Positions 28,967 to 38,940 of a DNA stretch of 64,000 nucleotides are shown here, in pieces (the stretch's first letter is position 1; the number at the start of each line of letters is the position of its first letter). Source of the DNA: Ureibacillus massiliensis 4400831 = CIP 108448 = CCUG 49529. Its GTDB lineage: Bacteria > Bacillota > Bacilli > Bacillales_A > Planococcaceae. The notes under the pieces were generated by a model that worked only from the letters and a program-made list of their open reading frames with translations, searched no databases and was not told the origin of the DNA. The stretch lies in NCBI RefSeq assembly GCF_000772965.1, contig NZ_JPVQ01000002.1, forward strand, positions 1 to 64,000, read 5' to 3'. The translations under genes and the position numbers were made by a program.

Positions 28967-29335
28967 TTATTGAGGAACTTTGACATCATTATCCATCATC
29001 ATGCGAACAATATTGGCAATCTCTTCTGGATTATCTAATTCGTCCTTAGCGCTTGTATGATGATTATTTGATACATCTTGAAGTGCGTTTGAATTGTCAT
29101 TGTCATTTATCGTCTGTTGAGGATGATGCTCAAAAATACTGTCCTCGGGAGTATACATTATGTAACCAAAAATATAACGAAATATATACATTACAAAAAA
29201 TCCAACTAATGCAAATATAAACGATCCAATTAATATATTCAGTGGTGAGTATGGTTTTTGGAAAGTGAGAAGAAAATATAATGAAAATGAAATTAATGCC
29301 GCCCAAAAATTTAGTAATATGGAACCAACCATCAT
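28967..29335 (-). CDS. Small membrane protein between cheD and sigD, function unknown
   Basis: This 122-residue protein has two strongly hydrophobic segments (about 5-24 and 32-58), a linker with HHPQQ, and an acidic, asparagine-rich cytoplasmic tail that ends in NPEEIANIVRMMMDNDVKVPQ. The end looks like a short conserved helix. No known domain was recognised. Its start overlaps the cheD stop by 4 nt, so it is translated with the chemotaxis genes, and it is followed by the terminator before sigD. A role in motility is suggested by position only. Confidence 0.75.
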   Translation of the reverse strand: MMVGSILLNFWAALISFSLYFLLTFQKPYSPLNILIGSFIFALVGFFVMYIFRYIFGYIMYTPEDSIFEHHPQQTINDNDNSNALQDVSNNHHTSAKDELDNPEEIANIVRMMMDNDVKVPQ

Positions 29336-29829
29336 ATTTCACTCACTCCTTGATTAACTGTACGTATATTTAACATACATGTAGTGGGGTTAAATTCTAT
29401 CGTTCTTCCACTGTTTCCTCCAGTATCCTCTGCAACGATTGGGATACCAAATTTTTTCAACTCTGTTTTTACAGCTTCAACATTTCGAGGCCCTATTCTC
29501 ATCGAATCTTTATCCGTTGTAAATCGAAACATTTGGGCCCCTCCTGCAATTTTTGCTTTCAAACGAAATGGTTGAACTCCTTCTAGCTTTAACATGTCAA
29601 TTAATCCTTTTATACCTGTGTCAGCAAATTTAGCTTCATTTATAGTATCTGTCTTCCCTAGACTTGAGTCTGGTAACATTACATGAACTAGTCCCGCTAT
29701 TTTCTTCGATTCATCGTATAATACAACTCCCACACACGAACCAAGTCCAGAAGTTCTAATTGTATTAGGTTCTTTTACTACATCCATTTGGGCAATTCCA
29801 ACTTTAATTACTTGGTTTGAAAGGTTCAT
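29332..29829 (-). CDS. cheD: Chemoreceptor glutamine deamidase CheD
   Basis: This 165-residue protein deamidates receptor glutamines and is also a partner and activator of CheC. The catalytic cysteine is C32 in SGLGSCVGVVLYD and the histidine is H49 in GLVHVMLP. The later motif AKIAGGAQMF is typical. It lies 1 nt after cheC and overlaps the downstream membrane gene by 4 nt. Length matches the family (about 166). Confidence 0.96.
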   Translation of the reverse strand: MNLSNQVIKVGIAQMDVVKEPNTIRTSGLGSCVGVVLYDESKKIAGLVHVMLPDSSLGKTDTINEAKFADTGIKGLIDMLKLEGVQPFRLKAKIAGGAQMFRFTTDKDSMRIGPRNVEAVKTELKKFGIPIVAEDTGGNSGRTIEFNPTTCMLNIRTVNQGVSEI

Positions 29830-29830
29830 T

Positions 29831-30454
29831 TTAAGCTATACCTAAAGCTTTAAATATAGCTTTAAATGATTCAGGATCAGGTAATAAAAAGAAATGCCCA
29901 CGAACTTCTTCGGAGTCTTCATGCTCGTCTTCAAAAATGGATGTATTAATAACAATGACATTATCGCTTACTTGTGATATTTCAATTAAACCGATGCTAA
30001 TAATTGCTCCAAACATATCAACAGAAAGCCCTGGTACTGTTGGATATATTTTTAAACCAGTAAAGTCTGATAAAGCGGATAAATAAGATCCTGATAATAT
30101 ATTTCCCATCTCTTGCATGGCAGATAACCCGAGCTCAGAAACAGGATTATCATGGAAGTCGAAGCTATCATCATTTATTAATCTTTTAATAAAACGATTC
30201 GCTTGCTCAATTGGTAAAATGAAAAACATACTTCCTTCTGCATCACCTTCGATTCGAAGAAAAATGCCAACTACTACTGTCTCTGGCCCACCAGCTAGAT
30301 CCATCATATCGTTAAAATTGACCATCTCAACTTTTGGGACTCTCATATCAATTTTTTTTCCCAGTAAATCAGAAAGAGCTGTTGCTGCATGAGCAGCTCC
30401 AATGTTACCAATTTCCTTGAGAACATCTAAATGAATAGAAGTTATTTTACTCAT
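29831..30454 (-). CDS. cheC: CheY-P phosphatase CheC
   Basis: This 207-residue protein dephosphorylates CheY-P and takes part in adaptation with CheD. The two active-site repeats are E14 and N17 in LKEIGNIGAAHAATAL and the second copy in MQEMGNILSGSYLSAL at about 115-130. Both are intact, so both sites should be active. It lies between cheW and cheD in the standard order. Confidence 0.95.
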   Translation of the reverse strand: MSKITSIHLDVLKEIGNIGAAHAATALSDLLGKKIDMRVPKVEMVNFNDMMDLAGGPETVVVGIFLRIEGDAEGSMFFILPIEQANRFIKRLINDDSFDFHDNPVSELGLSAMQEMGNILSGSYLSALSDFTGLKIYPTVPGLSVDMFGAIISIGLIEISQVSDNVIVINTSIFEDEHEDSEEVRGHFFLLPDPESFKAIFKALGIA

Positions 30455-30492
30455 ACTTTTATCCCTACTTTTATTTATTCGAGCAATAACAC

Positions 30493-30939
30493 TTATCTTT
30501 CTGGATTTAGTACCTTATCTAATTGTAATAAAATTAGTAAGCGATTTTCGATTTTTGCAACTCCAGAAATAAAATCCACTTCAATTGAACCGACTACATT
30601 AGGCTGATGTTCAATTGCACTTAAAGGGATATCAATTACATCATTTGCTGAGTCAACAACGAAACCGACTTCCATTTCATCAAGCGTCACGATAATAATT
30701 CGAGTTGAATCAACATATCCGGAAGCAGGTAGGTCAAATCGTTCGCGTAAATCAATAATCGGCGTTACAACTCCTCGAAGATTAATAACACCTTTTACAT
30801 ACTTTGCAGCCTTTGGTACTCGTGTTATATGCATTAGTTTCTCAATGCCTTGAATATTTGAAACGGGTATCGCATATTCTTTATCGGCTAATTTGAAAAT
30901 TATCACTTTTATATATTCTTGATCAACTAAACTCGTCAT
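30493..30939 (-). CDS. cheW: Chemotaxis coupling protein CheW
   Basis: This 148-residue SH3-like adaptor links CheA to receptors. Motifs include KVIIFKLADKEYAIPVSNIQGIE near the start, TRVPKAAKYVKGVINLRGVVTPIIDLR at about 35-61, and SGVAKIENRLLILLQLDKVL at the end. It follows cheA by 25 nt. Normal length and no extra domains. Confidence 0.96.
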   Translation of the reverse strand: MTSLVDQEYIKVIIFKLADKEYAIPVSNIQGIEKLMHITRVPKAAKYVKGVINLRGVVTPIIDLRERFDLPASGYVDSTRIIIVTLDEMEVGFVVDSANDVIDIPLSAIEHQPNVVGSIEVDFISGVAKIENRLLILLQLDKVLNPER

Positions 30940-30964
30940 CTCTATTACACCTCTTCCGATATCT

Positions 30965-33034
30965 TTATTTCATTAATGCGTTACAGTCTACAATTAAGGC
31001 TACTTTACCGTTTCCTAAAATCGTAGCACCTGAAATAGCAAAAATATTTGTTAAGTAGTTACCTAAGGATTTCAAAACGATTTCTTGTTGGCCAATAAAT
31101 GAATCAACTACTAACCCTGCAAGCTTTTCTCCTTTACGAACAATAACAATTGATTGATATTCATCATCAATCGCATTTTCTCTAGGTACTTCAAATACTT
31201 CTTCAAGATAAACGAGAGGTACAACCTTCCCTCTAAAGTCGATAACTTTTTGATTATGTGCATTAAGAATATCAGATTTCTTAATAATTGAAGTTTCGAT
31301 AATCGAAGAAAGAGGAATTGCATAAATCTCTTGTTCTATTTCAACTAGCATTACTGAAATAATCGATAACGTTAATGGCAATTGTATAGAAAATATGGAA
31401 CCAACATCTTGCGTCGATTCAATGGAAATACTACCGCCTAATGATTCGATTGTTGTTTTTACAACGTCAAGTCCAACTCCACGACCTGAAATATCAGAAA
31501 TTACTTCTGCTGTCGAGAAACCAGATGCTAATATTAATTCATTAATTTGTTTATCTGTTAAAGAGTTCGCACTTTCTTTTGTAACAATTCCTTTTGAAAT
31601 AGCTTTTTCAAGTACTCTATCTTTATTAATACCAGCGCCATCATCTTCAATTTCGATAAATACATAGTTACCACTATGGTAAGCACGTAATACTACCGTT
31701 CCTTCTTCAGGTTTTCCTTTAGCGCGACGCACTTCTGGACTTTCAATACCATGATCAAGAGAATTTCGTATTAAATGAACTAACGGATCTCCAATTTCAT
31801 CAATTACAGTACGATCTAGTTCCGTTTCTGCACCGATGATTTCTAGATTAATTTTTTTATGTAAATCACGTGATAATGAGCGAACCATTTTAGGGAAACG
31901 GTTAAATACTGTGTCGACAGGTACCATGCGCATTGTAAGAACAATGTTTTGTAAGTCACCCATTGTACGACTCATACGTTCAACCGTTTCATTTAACTCA
32001 CCATGATTTACTTCTGTTGAAATAGATTGTAAACGTCCTCTATCAATCACTAATTCTTCAAATAGATTCATTAGGATATCTAAACGTTCAATACTTACAC
32101 GAATTGTTTTACTTGCTGCATGTTGGTTTGTTTTAGAGCCATTAGATGGTGCTTTTGTTTGATTATTTGCCTCTGGTTTTGGATTATTTTCAATCACAAC
32201 AGGTTTTTCTGCTACTTCTACAGATGTTGGCTCATCATGCGTTATTTCAGTTGCTGAATTGGCAAATAGCTCCTGTGATAGCTTCGTTACAATAACACTA
32301 TCAACCTCTGAAACTTTCATTATTTTCTTTTGAATTTCTTCAGCACTTTCTTTCGTTAATAAAGCAACTTGAAATTGTTGATCAAATTTTTCTTCTTCTA
32401 ATTGATCGACAGTTGGAACGGACTTAATCACATCTCCGCTTTTTTCTAAAATATCAAAGACCATAAATACACGTGCTGCTTTAAGCAAACAGTCTTCTCT
32501 TAAAGAAACTGCAATCTCATAAGCATTAATTTCTTGTTCAGACGATTGTTGTAATACTGTTTTTTCATAATCATCATATTGTAATTTAGGGAGCGTCGTT
32601 GCTTCCGTTACAGTTATGGCAACCTCTTCCTTTGCTTGAATCGCTTGAATAGGCTGTCCACTTTCTATTGCCTTTAATTTCTCAACAGTTACTTTTACAT
32701 CACGTTTCCCATCGCCACCATCAGCAATGTCCATAATCATTGCTTCTAGATGATCAACTGACTCAAACACTACGTCAAGAATTTCAGAATTAACACTTAT
32801 TTTATGGTTTCGAATTGCATCTAAAACATTTTCCATTTTATGTGTTAAATCTGCCAAATCTTCATAACCCATTGTTGCTGACATACCTTTTAATGTATGG
32901 GCGGAGCGAAAAATTTCATTTACAATTGCGATATCTTCTGGATTCTTCTCTAATTCTAATAAATTATCACTACAAGACTGTAAATGTTCTTTACTTTCTT
33001 CAATGAACATTTCTAAATATTGATTCATTTCCAT
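30965..33034 (-). CDS. cheA: Chemotaxis histidine kinase CheA
   Basis: CheA phosphorylates CheY and CheB in response to receptors. From the ATG at 33034 it has 689 residues. The phosphotransfer domain carries H46 in FRSAHTLKGMSATMGY. A CheY-binding domain follows near 165-260, then an alanine/threonine-rich linker, dimerisation helices, and the ATPase with HLIRNSLDHGIE (N-box) and DISGRGVGLDVVK (G-box). A CheW-like domain ends it. A GTG at 33046 is an alternative start, but GGGAG would then abut it. It is separated from cheB by 18 nt. Confidence 0.96.
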   Translation of the reverse strand: MEMNQYLEMFIEESKEHLQSCSDNLLELEKNPEDIAIVNEIFRSAHTLKGMSATMGYEDLADLTHKMENVLDAIRNHKISVNSEILDVVFESVDHLEAMIMDIADGGDGKRDVKVTVEKLKAIESGQPIQAIQAKEEVAITVTEATTLPKLQYDDYEKTVLQQSSEQEINAYEIAVSLREDCLLKAARVFMVFDILEKSGDVIKSVPTVDQLEEEKFDQQFQVALLTKESAEEIQKKIMKVSEVDSVIVTKLSQELFANSATEITHDEPTSVEVAEKPVVIENNPKPEANNQTKAPSNGSKTNQHAASKTIRVSIERLDILMNLFEELVIDRGRLQSISTEVNHGELNETVERMSRTMGDLQNIVLTMRMVPVDTVFNRFPKMVRSLSRDLHKKINLEIIGAETELDRTVIDEIGDPLVHLIRNSLDHGIESPEVRRAKGKPEEGTVVLRAYHSGNYVFIEIEDDGAGINKDRVLEKAISKGIVTKESANSLTDKQINELILASGFSTAEVISDISGRGVGLDVVKTTIESLGGSISIESTQDVGSIFSIQLPLTLSIISVMLVEIEQEIYAIPLSSIIETSIIKKSDILNAHNQKVIDFRGKVVPLVYLEEVFEVPRENAIDDEYQSIVIVRKGEKLAGLVVDSFIGQQEIVLKSLGNYLTNIFAISGATILGNGKVALIVDCNALMK

Positions 33035-33052
33035 GCAAGACCACACTCCCTA

Positions 33053-34183
33053 TTAAGACAAATATTTCATAATCACACCTGCAATATCATCTACATCTGC
33101 TATTTCGTCAACTAGATTTGTTTCTACTGCAGCTTTTGGCATACCATAAACAATACAAGTTTCCTGTGACTCAGCAATTGCAACAACATTACCATTTTGT
33201 TTTAAGGCTTTTAAGCCCTTTGAACCATCATAGCCCATCCCTGTCATAATGACAGCAATTTTATCAAAGTCGTTAAATCGACTTACTTCCTCAAACATGA
33301 CATCCACGGCAGGTCTATGGCCTAAACGTGGCGGTTCTGTTTGATCTAATACAATCTCTAAATTTTTACCAACCTTGCGTAGTTTAAGATGATATCCACC
33401 CGGTGATATATAAGCTGTCCCATTTTGAATCGTTTCACCATGCTCTGCTTCTTTTACTGAAATGCTACTAAGATGATTTAATCTTTCAGATAGAGATTTT
33501 GTAAATCCAGGTGGCATGTGCTGTACGATTAATATTGGTGCATTAATCGATTTAGGTAATTTTGTAATAACTTCTTGTAATGCACGAGGTCCACCTGTTG
33601 ATGTTCCAATTAATACAATTTTTTTTGAGGTTTTACTCCAATTAGTACGAATTGGTCGGTCCACCTTTTGTTGTAACGGTTGCTGTAGTTCATGACCTCG
33701 CGTAAAACTTTTAATGTTCGTTTCCATTTCTCGGGATGCTTTATTTACTACAGTTTTTTTTAATTTAGCAACAGATACTTGCGCAGCTTGTTGAACTTTA
33801 TGGATTACTTCATCCTTGATTTTGTGTAAATCAAGGGATATAGCCCCACTTGGTTTTGCAACAAAATCTACTGCACCCTTTTCCATTGCTGTAATCGTGG
33901 CTTCTGCCCCTTGCTGAGTTGAGCTTGACAACATAATTACCGGTACTGGACATACATCCATAATTTCAGTTAATGCTTCAAGGCCATTCATGACCGGCAT
34001 TTCTACATCCATTGTGACAACATCTGGCTTTAATTGCTGAATTTTCTTAATGGCATCTAATCCATTGCGGGCTGTTCCAATTACTTCTACACTCGATTGG
34101 TCAATAAAAAAATCTGAAATTAACTTTCTCATGAACGCAGAATCATCCACAATTAACAGCCTACTTTTTTTCGAAGAGTCCAT
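33053..34183 (-). CDS. cheB: Chemotaxis response regulator methylesterase CheB
   Basis: CheB removes methyl groups from receptors when phosphorylated by CheA. The receiver domain (about 1-125) has D59 in VVTMDVEMPVMNG. The methylesterase domain (about 185-375) has the catalytic serine in IGTSTGGPRAL, histidine in IVQHMPPGFTKSL and aspartate in VIMTGMGYDGSKG. The start is uncertain: ATG at 34183 (376 residues) lies 4 nt after flhG, while a GTG at 34195 would overlap flhG and abut AAAAGGG. I chose the ATG. Confidence 0.94.
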   Translation of the reverse strand: MDSSKKSRLLIVDDSAFMRKLISDFFIDQSSVEVIGTARNGLDAIKKIQQLKPDVVTMDVEMPVMNGLEALTEIMDVCPVPVIMLSSSTQQGAEATITAMEKGAVDFVAKPSGAISLDLHKIKDEVIHKVQQAAQVSVAKLKKTVVNKASREMETNIKSFTRGHELQQPLQQKVDRPIRTNWSKTSKKIVLIGTSTGGPRALQEVITKLPKSINAPILIVQHMPPGFTKSLSERLNHLSSISVKEAEHGETIQNGTAYISPGGYHLKLRKVGKNLEIVLDQTEPPRLGHRPAVDVMFEEVSRFNDFDKIAVIMTGMGYDGSKGLKALKQNGNVVAIAESQETCIVYGMPKAAVETNLVDEIADVDDIAGVIMKYLS

Positions 34184-34187
34184 TAAC

Positions 34188-35057
34188 TTAACCACGCCCT
34201 TTCGAAAAGATACTTCTTAATTTTGTTAAAAAAGTATTTGTAGTTGGCGCATAAACTTCATCCTTTTGGTGATGAATGAACCGTGAAACCATTTCATTTA
34301 ATGTCTTTGTAATAGGAGCATTCGGATAACCGATTGAAAAAGGCGTTTGACTTATAACTGATTTCCGAACACACTCATCCTCGGGTAATGCACCTAAAAC
34401 ATTGATATCTTTTGATAAAAATTTACTCATTGTACTTTTCAATCTATCAGCAGTATCGCGGCCTTCTTCATTTGTAAAAGCTCTATTCACTACTAAATAG
34501 AAGGTTTTATTTTCATCTCTTATATGAATAAATTTCATCATCGAATACGCATCTGTTATTGACGTTGGTTCAGTAGTTGAAATAACAACGATCTCATTTA
34601 TCGAAGCAAGTAAGTCTAATGACCACTGCGTCGCTCCTGCACCCATATCAAATAAAATATAATCATACGTTTTTTGTAATGTTTCAAACGCTTCAATTAA
34701 AGAATCAAACATTTTAGATGACCATTCGACTAAGGAAGTAAATCCAGAACCACCAGAAATATACTTTAAATTATATGGTCCTTCTAAAATAATTTGATCT
34801 AAAGTAGCACTACCTGATAAATAATCTTTTAGATTGTATTGGGCAGTTTTCCCAATCAAAATATTGACATTACCCATTCCGATATCCATATCAAGTATAA
34901 CTACCTTTTTCCCTTGATTCGCCAACTGAATCGCAAAGTTTGTAGAAAAATTACTTTTCCCTACTCCACCCTTGCCACTAACAACAGCGATGGATCTTCC
35001 CAAAGTACCTTGACTTTCCATCATTTTCATTCTAAGTTTTTCGGCTTGATCTCTCAT
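34188..35057 (-). CDS. flhG: MinD-like ATPase FlhG (YlxH)
   Basis: This 289-residue P-loop ATPase sets flagellar number and position with the GTPase FlhF. The deviant Walker A KGGVGKS lies at about 29-35. The N-terminal MRDQAEKLR matches the DQAxxLR-type activator motif by which FlhG stimulates FlhF. DMDIGMGNVNILIG and the Walker B-like DYILFDMGAGA are present. A C-terminal amphipathic stretch that could bind membrane is visible. It overlaps flhF by 4 nt. Confidence 0.94.
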   Translation of the reverse strand: MRDQAEKLRMKMMESQGTLGRSIAVVSGKGGVGKSNFSTNFAIQLANQGKKVVILDMDIGMGNVNILIGKTAQYNLKDYLSGSATLDQIILEGPYNLKYISGGSGFTSLVEWSSKMFDSLIEAFETLQKTYDYILFDMGAGATQWSLDLLASINEIVVISTTEPTSITDAYSMMKFIHIRDENKTFYLVVNRAFTNEEGRDTADRLKSTMSKFLSKDINVLGALPEDECVRKSVISQTPFSIGYPNAPITKTLNEMVSRFIHHQKDEVYAPTTNTFLTKLRSIFSKGRG

Positions 35058-36196
35058 TTGAATTCACCTTGGAAAAATAAGTCTAGCAAAACATCTAGCT
35101 TTGCTTCCTGGATATCTTCAGGAACTTCTTGTCCATCTGTATAATAAGCTAGTCCTTTATTATATTTAATCATTAAATTGAAAATAGTGCCAATAGAATT
35201 TGTCTCGTCTATCTTGGTAAATATAAACTTTTCAATTGGTACATCATTAAATTGTTCAATAATAATTTCCATATCTTTTTCTTTAGAAGTTAGTGATAGG
35301 ACTAAAAAGGATTCAGACATGTCTCTGAAGTCAATCAATTCCTTAATATCGCTTACATATTTTCCCTCTTTATAATTACGACCAGCAGTATCAATAAACA
35401 CTAAATCAACATTCTCCATTTTTTGGACAGCTCTTTGATAATCCTGTGCATTATAAACAATTTCAAGAGGAGCTTGTAAAAGATTTGCATAGATTTTTAA
35501 TTGTTCAATTGCCGCTATTCGATATGTATCTGTCGTGATAAATCCGATTCGTTTCTTCTTTTCTAAAACGGATCGAGCAGCCATTTTTGCAATTGTTGTC
35601 GTTTTCCCAACTCCAGTTGGGCCAAATACATTTATATATTTCTTTTCATAAGTTAAACCGCCAAATGAAAGCTTTTCTAATTTCACTCTTAACGATAGTT
35701 CAACTTGCTCCCACATTTGCTTTTGTGTCATTTGAGAATTTGAATTTTGATAATGCACAAAAAGCTCATCACTAATTTCGGTGATGAGCTCCTCACTAAG
35801 CTCTTGTTTTTTTAAGAATTGAACAATAGGTAAAAATAGTTCAGGGTATTGAGATTGCACTGATTGTCTTTGAATAGACTTCATCATTGATTTTAAATCT
35901 GCGAGTTCTTTTTTTAATACATCTGTTGAAGTTACTTTTTCATCCAATTTTGGTTGAGTAGTAGAAGCAGAAAGATTTAATCCCACTTCCAAATCAGGTA
36001 ATTGCTCTACTTTTGGTTTTACTTCAATTTGATCTACACCAGCTAATACTTCAAAGTGCTTTTGTTTAATTAACCCAAATAGCTTTTTCGTTTCAACTAC
36101 TTTTGAATTTATAATGACAGCATCTTCGCCTAGTTCTGCTCGTATTGATTTCATCGCTTCAGCAATGGAAGGAGCTATATATTTTTTCATTTTCAT
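35054..36196 (-). CDS. flhF: Flagellar SRP-family GTPase FlhF
   Basis: This 380-residue GTPase directs flagellum placement. The N-terminal B domain (about 1-110) is basic, then variable. The N and G domains follow, with Walker [15 protein letters not shown] near 192-205, DTYRIAAIEQLK, DTAGRNYKEGK near 272 and TKIDETNSIG. The start may be either of two near-adjacent ATGs (MKMKKYIAP); both overlap the flhA stop. It overlaps flhG by 4 nt. Confidence 0.95.
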   Translation of the reverse strand: MKMKKYIAPSIAEAMKSIRAELGEDAVIINSKVVETKKLFGLIKQKHFEVLAGVDQIEVKPKVEQLPDLEVGLNLSASTTQPKLDEKVTSTDVLKKELADLKSMMKSIQRQSVQSQYPELFLPIVQFLKKQELSEELITEISDELFVHYQNSNSQMTQKQMWEQVELSLRVKLEKLSFGGLTYEKKYINVFGPTGVGKTTTIAKMAARSVLEKKKRIGFITTDTYRIAAIEQLKIYANLLQAPLEIVYNAQDYQRAVQKMENVDLVFIDTAGRNYKEGKYVSDIKELIDFRDMSESFLVLSLTSKEKDMEIIIEQFNDVPIEKFIFTKIDETNSIGTIFNLMIKYNKGLAYYTDGQEVPEDIQEAKLDVLLDLFFQGEFK

Positions 36197-38226
36197 TCTA
36201 CATTCACCACTCCAACACTTTGGATTTCAATGTTTGCGTCTAATTCGTTATAAGATAGAATCGGTATCTGTGGAAAATATCGTTCCGTTAATTGTCTTAA
36301 ATACAATCGAATTGCAGGTGAGCATAAAATAATTGGCGATTGTTCCATATACGATACTCTTTCAACTTCTTTAGCAATTGACTCTAATACATTTTGCGAA
36401 TCCTGTGGATTCATTGCCAAATAATTGCCATGTTCAGTTTGTTGAATACTATCTGCAATTAATTTTTCTAATTTCGCTGGAACTGTAATTACCTTTAAGG
36501 TTGGCCCGCCTAATCCATACTGAGCTGTAATTTGTCGAGCAAGGGCTTGTCTTACATATTCCGTTAAAATATCCGTATCACTTGTTAGTTTTGAATAATC
36601 CGCTAAAGTTTCAAAAATAATAGGTAGATTTCGTATTGAAACATTTTCTCTTAATAGTTTAGCCAATACTTTTTGAATTTCACCAATCGAAAGTGGCGTT
36701 GGTGTTAATTCTTCTACTAAAATTGGATAGCTTTCACGTAAATGATCAATTAATTGTTTTGTTTCTTGTCGACCTAATAATTCGTGTGCGTTTGCACGTA
36801 TCATTTCAGTTAAATGAGTTGAAACGACACTCGGTGGATCTACCACTGTATAGCCAAGCATTTCAGCTTCTTCTTTTGTTTTTTCAGTAATCCATTTCGC
36901 CGGTAATCCAAAGGAAGGTTCAATCGTATCGATTCCTTCAATTGAATTATCATCGCCAGGGCTCATTGCTAAATAATGATCTAGAAGCAATTCACCTTTA
37001 GCCATTTCATTCCCTTTAATTTTAATGCGATATTCATTCGGTTGTAGTTGAATATTATCTCGAATACGTACAACTGGAATTACGATCCCTAGTTCAAGTG
37101 CTAATTGTCTACGAATCATAACAACCCGATCAAGTAAATCGCCACCCTGTGCTGCATCTACAAGTGGAATTAATCCATATCCAAACTCAAATTCAATTGG
37201 ATCAACATTTAACAGGTTCACCACATTTTCTTGACTCTTCATCGTATCAGTAGCAACTTCTTCTTCGATTTCAAGCGCTTCTTCAGGTGTTTCTGTTTTC
37301 TTACGATCTGCTAAGTATGCTCCTAGTGCTAAAACAGCAGCAATCGGAAGAGTGATCCAGTCTGGAAGCGGCGTAAATAATCCTAATAATAGAATGGTAC
37401 CCGCTGCAACATATAATAGTTTCGCCTGTGCAAATAATTGACTTGTAATATCATGTCCTAAATTGCCTTCAGAAGCTGCTCGTGTTACTACTAAACCTGT
37501 TGCCGTTGAGATAAGTAAGGCTGGAATTTGCGCTACAAGACCATCACCTACAGTTAACTTTGAGAAATGGCTTGCGGCATCATTTAATGTGTATCCTAAT
37601 TGAGCCATACCGATAATCATACCGAATAGTAGGTTAATGAAAACCATAATGATTGAGGCAATGGCATCACCTTTTACGAATTTTGTTGCCCCATCCATGG
37701 CCCCATAAAAATCTGATTCACGAGAAACCTTGTCACGGCGTTCACGTGCTTCTTTTTCTGAGATCATCCCAGCATTTAAATCAGCATCGATACTCATTTG
37801 TTTACCTGGCATCGCATCCAAAGTGAAACGTGCTGCAACTTCAGCGACACGCTCTGAACCTTTTGTGATTACGATAAAGTTCACAATGACTAATAGCATG
37901 AAAATTACTAATCCGACTAATATATTTCCTCCAGTTACAAACTCACCAAAAGTTTCTACTACATCCCCTGCATCACCTTCTGCTAAAATCGCACGAGTTG
38001 TAGAAATACTTAACGCTAAACGGAAGAGAGTAAGTAACAATATGATTGAAGGGAAAATTGCAAAGTCCAATGCTTCTTTCATGTTCATTGCAGTTAATAG
38101 AACTAACAATGATAAAGTAATGTTAATAATAATTAAAAAACTTAGTAGCCATGTTGGAAGAGGGATTACAAGCATCGCTACAATTAAAATTACAACTGCT
38201 AACACACCAATGTCGCGAAATTTCAT
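36193..38226 (-). CDS. flhA: Flagellar type III export protein FlhA
   Basis: This 677-residue membrane component of the export gate has about eight N-terminal membrane helices (1-325). The conserved cytoplasmic FHIPEP loop is seen as KGSERVAEVAARFTLDAMPGKQMSIDADLNAG at about 125-155 in segments. The C-terminal domain (about 350-677) docks chaperone-substrate complexes. Full length. It follows the flhB pair by 30 nt with AGGAGG before its ATG. Confidence 0.97.
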   Translation of the reverse strand: MKFRDIGVLAVVILIVAMLVIPLPTWLLSFLIIINITLSLLVLLTAMNMKEALDFAIFPSIILLLTLFRLALSISTTRAILAEGDAGDVVETFGEFVTGGNILVGLVIFMLLVIVNFIVITKGSERVAEVAARFTLDAMPGKQMSIDADLNAGMISEKEARERRDKVSRESDFYGAMDGATKFVKGDAIASIIMVFINLLFGMIIGMAQLGYTLNDAASHFSKLTVGDGLVAQIPALLISTATGLVVTRAASEGNLGHDITSQLFAQAKLLYVAAGTILLLGLFTPLPDWITLPIAAVLALGAYLADRKKTETPEEALEIEEEVATDTMKSQENVVNLLNVDPIEFEFGYGLIPLVDAAQGGDLLDRVVMIRRQLALELGIVIPVVRIRDNIQLQPNEYRIKIKGNEMAKGELLLDHYLAMSPGDDNSIEGIDTIEPSFGLPAKWITEKTKEEAEMLGYTVVDPPSVVSTHLTEMIRANAHELLGRQETKQLIDHLRESYPILVEELTPTPLSIGEIQKVLAKLLRENVSIRNLPIIFETLADYSKLTSDTDILTEYVRQALARQITAQYGLGGPTLKVITVPAKLEKLIADSIQQTEHGNYLAMNPQDSQNVLESIAKEVERVSYMEQSPIILCSPAIRLYLRQLTERYFPQIPILSYNELDANIEIQSVGVVNVE

Positions 38227-38256
38227 ATAAGTCCCTCCTACTCTCTACTAAGTACT

Positions 38257-38940
38257 TTAAATTTTTCGTTTAATTCGATATACATAAGCAAGTATTTCTG
38301 CCACAGCTTTAAAAAACTCTTCTGGCACAAAATCTCCTATTTCAACTTTGTCATACATGGCTCTAGCTAATGGTCGATTTTCAACCATTACTACATCATG
38401 TTCTTTCGCGATTAATTTAATCTTTTGAGCTACAAAATCTGTACCTTTCGCAATTACCTTTGGTGCATCCATATTCTGCTCATCATATTTCAGTGCAATT
38501 GCATAGTGAGTTGGATTTGTTATAACAACATCCGCACTCGGTATTTCTTGCATCATTCTTCTCATAGCCATTTCACGTTGACGTTGCTTGATTTTCGATT
38601 TAACTTGTGGGTCACCTTCAGCGTTTTTATGTTCATCTTTTATATCTTGTTTCGACATTTTTAAGTTCTTTTCATACTCGTATTTTTCATAAACATAATC
38701 CAAAATAGCGATGAATATAAGAACTAGTGCTGCGGCGATTCCCATTAATGCAGTTAAACTTGCAACGGTTGATAATATATCCCAAGGATTTTGAAAAGCT
38801 AGACTTAAAACATCTGCCATATTCATCCAAATAATTAAAGTAGTAACTGCTCCGATAAAGGCAACCTTTAATAAAGATTTAAGTAAATTAATAATTGCCC
38901 TCAATGAGATTATTTTTTTAATCCCTTTTATCGGATCCAT
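38257..38940 (-). CDS. flhB: FlhB, C-terminal part (separate reading frame)
   Basis: This 227-residue frame covers membrane helices 3 and 4 and the cytoplasmic switch domain of FlhB, the substrate-specificity switch of the flagellar exporter. The autocleavage site NPTH is intact in DVVITNPTHYAIALKYDE near 125, as are KMSKQDIKDEHKNAEGDP and KQRQREMAMRRMM. It starts MDPIKGIKK, which in intact FlhB is an internal sequence after LKK. Its ATG lies within the A7 run at 38940-38946. No Shine-Dalgarno precedes the ATG. Joined to the upstream frame it gives about 362 residues, the size of B. subtilis FlhB (360). Confidence 0.9.
   Translation of the reverse strand: MDPIKGIKKIISLRAIINLLKSLLKVAFIGAVTTLIIWMNMADVLSLAFQNPWDILSTVASLTALMGIAAALVLIFIAILDYVYEKYEYEKNLKMSKQDIKDEHKNAEGDPQVKSKIKQRQREMAMRRMMQEIPSADVVITNPTHYAIALKYDEQNMDAPKVIAKGTDFVAQKIKLIAKEHDVVMVENRPLARAMYDKVEIGDFVPEEFFKAVAEILAYVYRIKRKI

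Noticed and set aside
37730-38230. 166-residue plus-strand open frame opposite flhA and flhB
   Set aside because: Antisense to strongly conserved flhA; composition mirrors that of the coding strand.
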